Below, in pieces: positions 15,215 to 21,085 of a stretch of 21,085 nt of DNA. The notes under the pieces are model-generated. The model was given only the letters and a program-made list of their open reading frames with translations, was not told the origin of the DNA and did not search any database. The translations under genes were made by a program, and so were the position numbers. Each line of letters opens with the position of its first letter. The stretch's first letter is position 1. This DNA is from Coprobacillus sp. CAG:605 (GTDB lineage Bacteria; Bacillota_I; Bacilli_A; RF39; UBA660), in the NCBI GenBank assembly GCA_000433255.1, contig HF998216.1, positions 1 to 21,085 on the forward strand, given 5' to 3'.

Positions 15215-18200
15215 ATGAATACCAAAGAACTTTTAGTTAAGGCAGTCCATTATAATATTTATGAACATAATAAATATAACAAAGAATTAAAACGTGAATT
15301 AGATACTTTAGCGCTAAGTTTAACTGACTATTCTAAATTAAAAAATCTTCTTGAAGTTTATAACACTATTAAAACTACAGAGAATACTCCTTATTTAGAT
15401 AATATTATAGAATACCTTCTAAGTAAGAACACTTATAAATTAGAAGATATCTTAAGGTTAAATACCCCTCTTAAAGTTAAAAAAACTTTCTTTTTAAAGT
15501 CTTCCACCAAAGAAAAACTTAACTTTTTAAAAGACAAAAAAATAAAGGATGAACTTCTCTTAATTGTTAATGCTGCTTTAAGTACAGATTATAACTTTAC
15601 TAAAGCATTCCTTAAATCTACTTTTAGTATCGAAGGCACTCTAACTCCTGCCCTATCTTTTTTAGATAACCCTGTTCTAACTAATGAACCAATCATTAAA
15701 ACTTTTGATAAAGAATTAACTACTAAGTTAGTAAATAAATACTTATTTAACTTTAATGACTTCCAAGAATATTATCTTAAAAACACCTGGATAACTAAGT
15801 ACCTAGCAAGCTATCGTCTATGTTTAAAAAATATATCTGATACTAACTTTAAAGACTTTATTAAAGAAAATCCCTATCTTTTAATCTATCTAGACCCTAA
15901 TCTTAGTACGAAGTATCTAAGTAGTGAGACTATATCTCATATTTTAAAATCTCATAGTAGTAAATCCCTAGAAATCGTCTGTAAAGAATTACTAGCTAGT
16001 AAAGATAGTACTCTTGCTAAAGAATATTTCACTCTTGATTTTCTAAAAAAAGTATCTTCTTATTCTTTATCGTTATATCCTTTTCATTACTTAGATAATG
16101 AACTAACTTCAAAGATTATTTATAATTACGATTACTTAAAAAAATTCAACTTCAACTGTATTTATTTAATAATCTCTAAGTACTATCATGAAGAAGAAAT
16201 AATCGATTTACTTCGTAATAAAGAATTCACCGAAGACGTACCCGGTCCTATCTTAGAAAAAATATTATCTCTAGTTTCCTTCAAACAAGTCTTCAACATG
16301 CTTCAAAATAAAACCATCTTAGAAAAAGTCTCTAACTTAGAAGTTAAATTAAAACTTATTGATAAGATATTTATAACTGGTTACTTAGATTCCCCAACAT
16401 TAGTAAGTAAAACTAACTATGAAACTTTAAAAAATATGTTCTACCTAGTTGATCATAATACTTTTAAAGATTATCTTAAGTACCCCTACATTCATAATAA
16501 ACTACGTATAGTAGATATCCTAGATATCTTTATCTCTCATAATGAGAATATCTTCTATTGTCTTGACTACCTAGATAATATTAAATTTAATAAAGACGAA
16601 TTAACTTATTACATCAATGCCTCATGGCGTCGTTATGGTATTAACTATAGTCTTGTATTCCAACCCGAAGTCTTCGATAACTGCTTTAAGTATCGTCTTG
16701 CTAATCTATCTAAAGAAGATCGAAAAAACATTAAATACTTATTCGATACTATTTATACCAAAGGTCAAGCTTTAATTGAATGCTCAACCATTGACTTAGA
16801 TGCATTTAAAAGTGTTGTTATATCATATAAACTTCTTGGTTTATCTAAAACCCTAGAATTATTTAACCGTGGTAATCATTCCACTACCCTAAATAAAGTT
16901 CTAAAATTATGTAAAAATGAATTAGAAATTCTTTCTAAAAAAGAAAGTAAAGAATATAACTTCAAAATTAAAGAAGCTCTTAATGAACTAAAAGCCACTA
17001 CTTTAGAAGACATTGATAAAACAGAATATCTTCATGATATCTTAAAAGATATGGATACTTACAACTACTCTAAGTACACCAATAGCGTTGTTCTAATTGA
17101 AGAAAGCAAAAATAAAAAAGATAAAAATGCCAAAATCTATCTTAATAACTTATTCAATAATTATAAAGAATATCATAATAACTATATTTGTAGTAACATC
17201 AACTATCACTTTAATGAAATAATTCTAAGTAATTATAAAATAAAAGATAATATCAAATATCGTTATCAAAAAGAAACAGGTAAAGAATTCTTAAGTGATT
17301 GTAAGTTAAAAATCTTAATGAATACCCTAACATCATCCAACTTAGAAGATTATCAAAAGTATTATAAAGATATTGATATTACTGAGTTAATGAATACATT
17401 TACTACCTACTTATCTAAATACCCATTTAATATTGATGTTATAATTCATGATTTACTTTACCCCTATGCTCTAAATAATAAAAGTATAAAAGAATGTCTA
17501 GAACATGTTGGTATCAACTGTCCTGAGTATGCCTTAAACTACTTTATAACTAAACAAGAAACTCTTCGTATTAATAAAATTAATCAAGAACTAAACAAAG
17601 TATTTAAACATTTACAAGTACCTAAACGTATTTCTATCTTAAATCATATTTGTTATAACTATAACTTAGATTTCTCTTTAAGTACTGATATTTCTAAATA
17701 TATTGAAGACTTACGTACTGAAATAATTAACTTCAATGGTAAAGTCGATGTTTCTAAAACTACAAATAACTTAGTTTATACTAATCTTTATACTTTTAAT
17801 AATATTGACGAATTAGATAATTACTATAATTACCTGATAATGGTCGAAAAACTAGCTCATAAAGCCAAAATATTTGCTAATAAATATATCATTGATAGTG
17901 AGACCAAAGCTTTATATCGTGAAGAATACACTAAAGTGTTAGAAAGTACACCATTAAATTTAGAATTAAATACTCACAATTATTACTTAGTAAAAAGAAA
18001 TCTTACTCTAGACGACTTCAAGCATATTTTCTATAATATGGACATACTTGATTATGAAGAAGCTACACCACAGTTATATAACTTCCTTCTTAAGAATATT
18101 CCTTATTTTATCGATGGTTATTATAAGTGTTTCTTAAATAGTTTTAAAGACATTATCTTAAATTGGAATTCTTTATCTAGTATTAAAGATTTAAATTTAT

Positions 18201-18232
18201 TGAAAGCTGTTAAATATTTAGGAGACTATTGA
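15215..18232 (+). CDS. Large hypothetical protein (1005 aa)
   Basis: Not recognised. It is 1005 residues, very rich in Lys, Leu, Asn, Tyr and Ser, with no signal peptide, no membrane helix, and no metal, nucleotide-binding or peptidase motif that I can find. Predicted mostly helical in character, with Leu-rich amphipathic segments along its length (for example LSKEDRKNIKYLFDTIY and LSTKYLSSETISHILKSH), which would suit a helical-repeat scaffold; no regular repeat unit could be aligned by eye. Start: GAGG seven bases before ATG. It lies 33 bp after the sortase and may be cotranscribed with it and also read from its own extended -10. It ends at a strong terminator. Codon use matches the neighbours, so there is no sign of recent transfer. 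Link to sortase function is only positional. Confidence 0.8.
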   Translation: MNTKELLVKAVHYNIYEHNKYNKELKRELDTLALSLTDYSKLKNLLEVYNTIKTTENTPYLDNIIEYLLSKNTYKLEDILRLNTPLKVKKTFFLKSSTKEKLNFLKDKKIKDELLLIVNAALSTDYNFTKAFLKSTFSIEGTLTPALSFLDNPVLTNEPIIKTFDKELTTKLVNKYLFNFNDFQEYYLKNTWITKYLASYRLCLKNISDTNFKDFIKENPYLLIYLDPNLSTKYLSSETISHILKSHSSKSLEIVCKELLASKDSTLAKEYFTLDFLKKVSSYSLSLYPFHYLDNELTSKIIYNYDYLKKFNFNCIYLIISKYYHEEEIIDLLRNKEFTEDVPGPILEKILSLVSFKQVFNMLQNKTILEKVSNLEVKLKLIDKIFITGYLDSPTLVSKTNYETLKNMFYLVDHNTFKDYLKYPYIHNKLRIVDILDIFISHNENIFYCLDYLDNIKFNKDELTYYINASWRRYGINYSLVFQPEVFDNCFKYRLANLSKEDRKNIKYLFDTIYTKGQALIECSTIDLDAFKSVVISYKLLGLSKTLELFNRGNHSTTLNKVLKLCKNELEILSKKESKEYNFKIKEALNELKATTLEDIDKTEYLHDILKDMDTYNYSKYTNSVVLIEESKNKKDKNAKIYLNNLFNNYKEYHNNYICSNINYHFNEIILSNYKIKDNIKYRYQKETGKEFLSDCKLKILMNTLTSSNLEDYQKYYKDIDITELMNTFTTYLSKYPFNIDVIIHDLLYPYALNNKSIKECLEHVGINCPEYALNYFITKQETLRINKINQELNKVFKHLQVPKRISILNHICYNYNLDFSLSTDISKYIEDLRTEIINFNGKVDVSKTTNNLVYTNLYTFNNIDELDNYYNYLIMVEKLAHKAKIFANKYIIDSETKALYREEYTKVLESTPLNLELNTHNYYLVKRNLTLDDFKHIFYNMDILDYEEATPQLYNFLLKNIPYFIDGYYKCFLNSFKDIILNWNSLSSIKDLNLLKAVKYLGDY

Positions 18233-18283
18233 TATTAAGTGTATTTAATGGTAATATCAAGATGTAAGTAATAAGCCTTACAT
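18229..18283 (+). repeat. Two stem-loops after the 1005-aa gene
   Basis: TTGATATTA / TAATATCAA (18229-18237 with 18252-18260, 9 bp, overlapping the stop codon) and ATGTAAG / CTTACAT (18262-18268 with 18277-18283). Neither has a T run on the plus strand; they probably protect or shape the 3' end of the mRNA. Confidence 0.55.
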
Positions 18284-18317
18284 AAAAAAAGAACATTTAA
18301 TTTGGTTTTAAATGTTC
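18284..18317 (-). terminator. Minus-strand terminator of the small-peptide transcript
   Basis: GAACATTTAA (18291-18300) pairs perfectly with TTAAATGTTC (18308-18317), loop 7 nt. On the minus strand it is followed by seven T (18284-18290); on the plus strand there is no T run. The only minus-strand gene that could use it is the small peptide at 18557-18646. Confidence 0.75.
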
Positions 18318-18336
18318 ACCTCTTAATATAAGTGTG

Positions 18337-18372
18337 AGACACTCTGTCAATTATGAAGAGTGTCTATTTTTT
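18337..18372 (+). terminator. Terminator of the 1005-aa gene
   Basis: AGACACTCT (18337-18345) pairs perfectly with AGAGTGTCT (18357-18365), 11-nt loop, then ATTTTTT on the plus strand. Plus and minus transcripts cross each other here by about 90 bp, since the minus-strand terminator lies further left. Confidence 0.8.
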
Positions 18373-18413
18373 ATTGTCATAAGCCAAAATCTAAAGTTTT
18401 CTATAATTAAATT

Positions 18414-18442
18414 TTGACATTATTAAAAATCTATGATATTAT
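18414..18442 (+). promoter_or_regulatory. Consensus promoter of the antisense RNA
   Basis: TTGACA (18414-18419), 17-base spacer, TATTAT (18437-18442) with TG two bases before the hexamer. This is the best match to the sigma-A consensus in the window, and it does not serve a protein gene. Confidence 0.85.
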
Positions 18443-18448
18443 TTGTAT

Positions 18449-18566
18449 ATAAGCAAGGCGGCTTGCATAAAATAAAAAAGGAAATACTTAACTTTTGCTT
18501 GTTGAGTACTTGCCTAAATTATAGGATTAATGTGCTCAATCAACTTGATTGAGTACTTATTTTTTT
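18449..18566 (+). ncRNA. Small RNA antisense to the small-peptide mRNA (candidate type I antitoxin)
   Basis: About 118 nt, delimited by a consensus promoter and a strong terminator, with no ORF that has a start and ribosome site. Structure visible: a 5' hairpin GCAAG-GCGG-CTTGC (18453-18466), an A-rich single-stranded stretch, the element TGTTGAGTACTTGCC (18500-18514), and the terminator. Its 3' end overlaps the last codons of a minus-strand 29-aa hydrophobic ORF by about 10 nt, and the whole RNA is complementary to that gene's predicted 3' UTR. This layout resembles RatA/TxpA and SR4/BsrG. Transcription is inferred, not shown; it could also be a trans-acting small RNA. Confidence 0.65.
18532..18566 (+). 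terminator. Terminator of the antisense RNA
   Basis: GTGCTCAATC / GATTGAGTAC stem (10 bp with one G-U), loop AACTT, followed by TTATTTTTTT. The T run lies over the last codons of the minus-strand peptide gene. Confidence 0.8.
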
Positions 18567-18646
18567 ATAATAATAATCATTAAAGATATTATTAATAAAA
18601 GGATAAAAATCAGTAAAAAAGAAATTAATAAATCTTTTTTCTTCAT
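18557..18646 (-). CDS. Small hydrophobic membrane peptide (29 aa), candidate type I toxin
   Basis: A 29-codon ORF. The peptide is MKKKD, a run of about 22 hydrophobic residues (Leu, Ile, Phe, with Ser9 and Ser21), then Lys-Lys: one membrane helix with basic ends. The mRNA has AAGGAGG eight bases before the ATG, the strongest ribosome site in this part of the window, and a TTGTTT-N17-TATAAT promoter giving a leader of about 59 nt. The stop codon lies in the terminator region of a converging plus-strand RNA, and the mRNA would run on to 18284. Length, hydrophobicity, structured leader and overlapping antisense RNA match type I toxins such as TxpA, BsrG, BsrE or Fst in kind, but I see no sequence match to them. 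It could instead be an ordinary small membrane regulator. Confidence 0.65.
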   Translation of the reverse strand: MKKKDLLISFLLIFILLLIISLMIIIIKK

Positions 18647-18675
18647 AATATCAAGCCTCCTTCCTTATAGAAGTT

Positions 18676-18690
18676 GGCAAGTACTCAACA
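18676..18690. repeat. Inverted copy of the 18500-18514 element in the peptide mRNA leader
   Basis: GGCAAGTACTCAACA on the plus strand is the exact reverse complement of 18500-18514 (15/15). Its core TTGAGTACTT occurs a third time at 18549-18558. The peptide mRNA therefore carries the element in its leader and its complement twice in its 3' region. Also, 18652-18662 (ribosome site, minus strand AAGGAGGCTTG) is inverted at 18455-18465 with one mismatch. Confidence 0.8.
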
Positions 18691-18711
18691 GTCAAATATT
18701 TCCTGTATTTG

Positions 18712-18740
18712 ATTATACTATAAGTAAATATATAAAACAA
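18712..18740 (-). promoter_or_regulatory. Promoter of the small membrane peptide
   Basis: Minus strand TTGTTT (18735-18740), 17-base spacer, TATAAT (18712-18717). Predicted start near 18705. Confidence 0.8.
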
Positions 18741-18835
18741 GCGAACAAATCAAAAAAACATCGAAAATCTACAAATATAACCAAAACTAAAGACATTTCC
18801 TAAGATTTTTGATACAATTATAATGGTGATAAAAA

Positions 18836-19156
18836 ATGTTAAATGAATTATGGGAATATTTAATTATTCTAGCAGTGTTACTTATAATCGCACTAGTAGT
18901 TATTAAGTTTCATAAAAAAGACTTCGCGGACGAAGTTAATAAACTAGTAAAATACTTAGGTGGAAGAGATAACATCATAAACGCCGAGTGTAATATGTCA
19001 AGATTTAAAGTTATTTTAAAAGATGTTTCAAAAGTAAACAAAGATGGTATAACCTCACTAGGAGCCACTGGTATCGTTGAAATTGATAACCAACTTAAAA
19101 TAATATTTGGCAAAAACGCTAAAGAACTTAAAAAATGCATTGACCAAATGCTATAG
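18836..19156 (+). CDS. Membrane-anchored PTS EIIB-like domain protein
   Basis: 106 residues: a membrane helix (about 7-24, EYLIILAVLLIIALVVI), then a domain that follows the glucose-family PTS EIIB pattern: VKYLGGRDNI (38-47), SRFKVILKD (55-63), a V-x-K-x-G-I-x-S-LGA-TGIV segment (67-81) and QLKIIFGKNAKEL (86-98). In active EIIB domains a cysteine just before the T-R-L-R motif carries the phosphate. Here the aligned position appears to be Asn53, with Cys52 one residue early. No EIIC or EIIA is nearby. It is therefore probably a regulator or a degenerate PTS relic. GGTG lies seven bases before the ATG. No clear promoter; overlapping TACAAT/TATAAT boxes at 18813-18824 are too close to the ribosome site to choose between. 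Confidence 0.7.
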   Translation: MLNELWEYLIILAVLLIIALVVIKFHKKDFADEVNKLVKYLGGRDNIINAECNMSRFKVILKDVSKVNKDGITSLGATGIVEIDNQLKIIFGKNAKELKKCIDQML

Positions 19157-19177
19157 GGCTAACTACCCTATTTTTTT
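19153..19177 (+). terminator. Terminator of the EIIB-like gene
   Basis: ATAGGG / CCCTAT stem (19153-19158 with 19166-19171), 7-nt loop, followed by TTTTTT. It contains the stop codon of the EIIB-like gene and overlaps the end of the converging minus-strand gene. Confidence 0.75.
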
Positions 19178-19446
19178 ATTTCGACAATACTCTTAATACT
19201 ATCCTCGTCTAATATATCATTATCAATCGTAAGCAACTTATTACCCCTCCTACTTATAATACTCGAAGTAATAACCTCCCCACTTTTCAAAGTAATTAAA
19301 TAACGATGCTTAAAAAGATACTTACTACTATCAAATATATCGTCTAAATTAATACTACTCTCCTCACTAATACTCGTAACATCCTGATTATTATTAATAT
19401 TTCCCTTAATCGGGTTCACAAAAACCTTTGGTAACTTAGAATTCAT
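19168..19446 (-). CDS. Small hypothetical protein (92 aa)
   Basis: Not recognised. N-terminal 40 residues are polar and probably disordered (NINNNQDVTSISEESS). The rest (about 46-90) reads as short beta strands: HRYLITLKSGEVITSSIISR, RGNKLLTIDN and DSIKSIVEIKK. This could be a small SH3-like or LSm-like barrel, where a 'G-x-x-x-x-G-x-I' strand pattern is common; this is only an impression. AGGAGG seven bases before the ATG is a strong ribosome site, so the gene is real. No signal peptide. It converges on the EIIB-like gene (11 bp between stops) and is divergent from the SEDS gene. Confidence 0.7.
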   Translation of the reverse strand: MNSKLPKVFVNPIKGNINNNQDVTSISEESSINLDDIFDSSKYLFKHRYLITLKSGEVITSSIISRRGNKLLTIDNDILDEDSIKSIVEIKK

Positions 19447-19511
19447 AAAAATTCCTCCTACTACATAATATGTTTTTTCATAAATTATGTTTCTTTTGCC
19501 ATACTAATAAT

Positions 19512-20495
19512 ATGAAAAGAAAATATTTAATGTTAATACCAATTTTTATTCTATTATCTATAAGTATCTATTATCTTCCGGATACTTATCGCCTTAAACA
19601 ACTACTATGGATAGCAGTAGGGCTTTTTATCCTTCTAATTTTTAAATTTATTAAACTAAGTTGGATAAAAAAAACTACCTGGTTATTTTATATAATATGT
19701 AATCTATTACTAATCTTTGTTTTATTCTACTCTAAATTTACCAATGGCTCTCGTGGTTGGATAGAATTTAAATACTTCTCCCTCCAACCATCTGAACTTA
19801 CTAAAATATCTTTAATACTTATTTCTAACTACTTAGTATCAAAAAAGAAAAAACATCCCTTTATATATATAATATTATTTCTTATTCCTAGTATTCTAAC
19901 CTTCTTAGAACCCGATACTGGAGCAGTTATTATATACGCTATTATCTTTCTTTCCTATCTTAAATACTTCTTTAAAGCCAAAACTATTAAATATCTTTTA
20001 CTTATATTCACTATAATACTTAGTTTTTTTACTATTCTTTATTATACTAATCACAAACTATTCATTAACCTACTAGGTACTAGTATGTATTATAGAATAG
20101 ATAGAATCACATCATTCAAAGAAAATAATAACCTTCAAACTACTAATGCTCTTATCTCTATTGGATCTAATAAAACTATGTACTTTCCCGAAAAATATAA
20201 TGACTTCTTCTTTTCATACATTCTAAGTAATAATATCTATATAAGTATCATTATCATACTAAGTTATATCATTCTTTTATACTTACTTCTTAAATATAAT
20301 TCTCTAACTAGTACAACTTGGTTCTATGTCTTACTTTTCCAAGTACTAGAAAACATGGCTATGAATTTATCACTACTCCCCGTTATCGGTATTCCTCTAC
20401 CTTTTTTAAGTTATGGTGGTAGTCATATTATTTGTAGTTTTATTATTTTATCTCTAGTATTTAAAGAAAAGAAAAAGAGTATATCCTACTCTTAA
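19512..20495 (+). CDS. SEDS family (FtsW/RodA/SpoVE) protein, short form
   Basis: SEDS proteins are membrane glycosyltransferases that polymerise peptidoglycan from lipid II. The 327 residues contain the family landmarks: NGSRGWI (78-84), LQPSELTK (91-98), EPDTG (133-137), PEKYNDFFF (226-234; Asp231 aligns with the catalytic Asp region) and NLSLLPVIGIPLPFLSYGGS (285-304), with about nine or ten membrane helices. It is shorter than the usual 370-400: the loop between ALISIGS (213-219) and PEKYND lacks the usual GLFGKG...Q stretch, and the EE-x-G after the DF motif is missing (ILSNNIYI). The start is uncertain; neither ATG 19470 nor ATG 19512 has a ribosome site, though a CATACT box seven bases upstream of 19512 would suit a leaderless mRNA. 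RodA or FtsW cannot be told apart here. Confidence 0.88.
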   Translation: MKRKYLMLIPIFILLSISIYYLPDTYRLKQLLWIAVGLFILLIFKFIKLSWIKKTTWLFYIICNLLLIFVLFYSKFTNGSRGWIEFKYFSLQPSELTKISLILISNYLVSKKKKHPFIYIILFLIPSILTFLEPDTGAVIIYAIIFLSYLKYFFKAKTIKYLLLIFTIILSFFTILYYTNHKLFINLLGTSMYYRIDRITSFKENNNLQTTNALISIGSNKTMYFPEKYNDFFFSYILSNNIYISIIIILSYIILLYLLLKYNSLTSTTWFYVLLFQVLENMAMNLSLLPVIGIPLPFLSYGGSHIICSFIILSLVFKEKKKSISYS

Positions 20496-20716
20496 TATGG
20501 TCTTGGTCCATACCCATAGTTATAGTTGTAATATCCTCCATATCCGGGATAGTATGGATAATATGGATAACTTGGTGTATTTACATATACTGGTCTAGGT
20601 CTAGTTAACCCAACAGCCGCTCCGCCAGCTAATCCCCCAAGTAAGAATGGTACAACAAATCTTTCTCCGTTGTATCCACGATATCCATATCCTCTAGCAT
20701 AGTAGTTTTGATACAT
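20492..20716 (-). CDS. Gly/Tyr-rich small protein
   Basis: 74 residues with strongly biased composition. An N-terminal YQNYYARGYGYRGYNG segment, a hydrophobic glycine-zipper-like helix FVVPFLLGGLAGGAAVG (about 22-38), then a Pro/Tyr/Gly tail with PYYPYYPGYGGYYNYNYGYG. This looks like spore-coat or surface-film proteins in composition, but composition alone does not show function. Start at 20714-20716 is chosen because AGGAG lies eight bases upstream; an ATG six codons earlier has that AGGAG inside it. The stop shares TTAA with the stop of the converging SEDS gene (tail-to-tail overlap). Its ribosome site lies in a perfect 10-bp hairpin. Confidence 0.75.
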   Translation of the reverse strand: MYQNYYARGYGYRGYNGERFVVPFLLGGLAGGAAVGLTRPRPVYVNTPSYPYYPYYPGYGGYYNYNYGYGPRPY

Positions 20717-20719
20717 AAT

Positions 20720-20758
20720 AAAAACTCCTCTCATTTTATTATATGTTAAGGAGTTTTT
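20720..20758. terminator. Two-way hairpin over the ribosome site of the Gly/Tyr-rich gene
   Basis: AAAAACTCCT (20720-20729) and AGGAGTTTTT (20749-20758) are perfect complements, loop 19 nt. On the plus strand it ends in seven T and would stop SEDS read-through. On the minus strand it also ends in TTTTTATT and contains AGGAG, the ribosome site of the Gly/Tyr-rich gene, in its 3' arm. Confidence 0.65.
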
Positions 20759-20768
20759 TTGTTCCCTA

Positions 20769-20796
20769 ATTATAAATTGTAAAATAGAAAGTCAGA
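20769..20796 (-). promoter_or_regulatory. Possible promoter of the Gly/Tyr-rich gene
   Basis: Minus strand TCTGAC (20791-20796), 16-base spacer, TATAAT (20769-20774). A second TATAAT at 20738-20743 lies inside the hairpin loop and has no -35; if used, the hairpin would not form in the mRNA. Confidence 0.4.
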
Positions 20797-20852
20797 GCTT
20801 TGAGTGTTTATAGTTATTTTTGATATACTTATATTATCTCATAATAGAATAG

Positions 20853-21074
20853 ATGAGAAAAGATATAAGTATTGAAAGTATGATTGGAGGTGATAAAATT
20901 AATAAATCGGAATTAGCTAGAAAATATAATTTTTGTTGGCGTACTATTGACAAAAGATTAAATCCTGATAAGTATAAAAAGAATAAAAAAGAACGAATTT
21001 ATATTTCTAAATTAGATAAATATAAAGAAATTATAGATAGAAAAAAAGTTATCCTTATAACAAGGGTAACTTAA
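20853..21074 (+). pseudogene. istA: Truncated IS21-type transposase IstA (N-terminal fragment)
   Basis: 73 codons, against about 400 or more for a full IstA. Residues 16-37 form a helix-turn-helix (INKSELARKYNFCWRTIDKRL), and YISKLDKYKEIIDRK (about 49-63) matches the segment that follows the HTH in IS21 transposases. The last ten residues (KVILITRVT) do not continue the family and fall in a hairpin that belongs to the neighbouring sequence, so the element was cut near 21040. The DDE catalytic domain and IstB helper are absent. The original left end may be near 20805 (TGTTTATAG), which is a guess. It cannot be active. Confidence 0.7.
21039..21072 (-). terminator. Minus-strand terminator at the right edge
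   Basis: Right arm 21062-21072 and left arm 21046-21056 pair over 11 bp (AAGTTATCCTT with AAGGGTAACTT, one G-U), loop 5 nt. On the minus strand a run of T follows, so it likely ends a minus-strand gene lying beyond the window. Confidence 0.6.
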
Positions 21075-21085
21075 AGTTTCTTAAT

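Noticed and set aside
15215..18232. Apparent preference for AAG over AAA before Tyr codons (AAGTAC/AAGTAT) in the large orphan
   Set aside because: About half of the Lys-Tyr pairs use AAG by hand count; suggestive but too few to separate from normal codon-pair bias.
18453..18514. Riboswitch-type element in the plus-strand RNA
   Set aside because: No downstream plus-strand gene is controlled before the terminator at 18532-18566, and no known aptamer core was recognised.
18549..18803. 84-codon plus-strand ORF opposite the small peptide
   Set aside because: No ribosome site, poly-Ile/Lys low-complexity translation, and it runs through the T run of a terminator and over a well-marked minus-strand gene and promoter.

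Overview
The window reads as a chromosomal segment of a very AT-rich, low-GC Gram-positive bacterium, probably an uncultured anaerobic gut Bacilli/Mollicutes relative such as an RF39-type lineage (taxonomy is inferred). The evidence is pyruvate:ferredoxin oxidoreductase (strict-anaerobe carbon metabolism), a class B sortase with a cell-wall-anchored substrate (Gram-positive envelope), a SEDS glycosyltransferase, a Gram-positive DgkA-type lipid kinase, TTGACA/TATAAT promoters and AGGAGG ribosome sites. TGG encodes Trp and TGA is a stop, so the code is the standard bacterial one and not the Mycoplasma code.

Layout. Minus strand, 119-5400: lysS, a DUF2130 coiled-coil protein, and an overlapping trio of a transglutaminase-like protein, a small hypothetical and a DgkA-type kinase. 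Positions 5431-5935 hold no gene of normal size but many inverted repeats and a probable plus-strand small RNA. Minus strand, 5936-11264: a single-pass envelope protein, a metallophosphoesterase and PFOR, likely one transcript. Minus strand, 11402-13468: a Lys-rich single-pass protein with two DUF4358-like repeats, then a secreted protein with a C-terminal TPDTG sorting signal. Divergent from it, plus strand 13607-18232: a sortase with a large extra cytoplasmic domain, then a 1005-residue orphan.

Positions 18233-18835 are the most interesting part. A minus-strand 29-codon hydrophobic peptide has a perfect Shine-Dalgarno and its own promoter. It faces a plus-strand RNA of about 118 nt with a consensus promoter and terminator that converges on the end of the peptide ORF. 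Shared inverted repeats could let the peptide mRNA fold its 3' region back onto its 5' leader. The arrangement matches type I toxin-antitoxin loci, but the peptide family is not one I recognise.

The right end carries a membrane-anchored PTS EIIB-like protein with an altered active site, a small hypothetical, a shortened SEDS-family protein, a Gly/Tyr-rich small protein whose ribosome site lies inside a two-way hairpin, and the truncated start of an IS21-type transposase.

Common theme: much of the window is cell-envelope work (lipid-carrier kinase, SEDS protein, sortase and substrate, three single-pass surface proteins), mixed with one housekeeping gene (lysS) and one central-metabolism gene (PFOR). 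No tRNA, rRNA or CRISPR array was seen.
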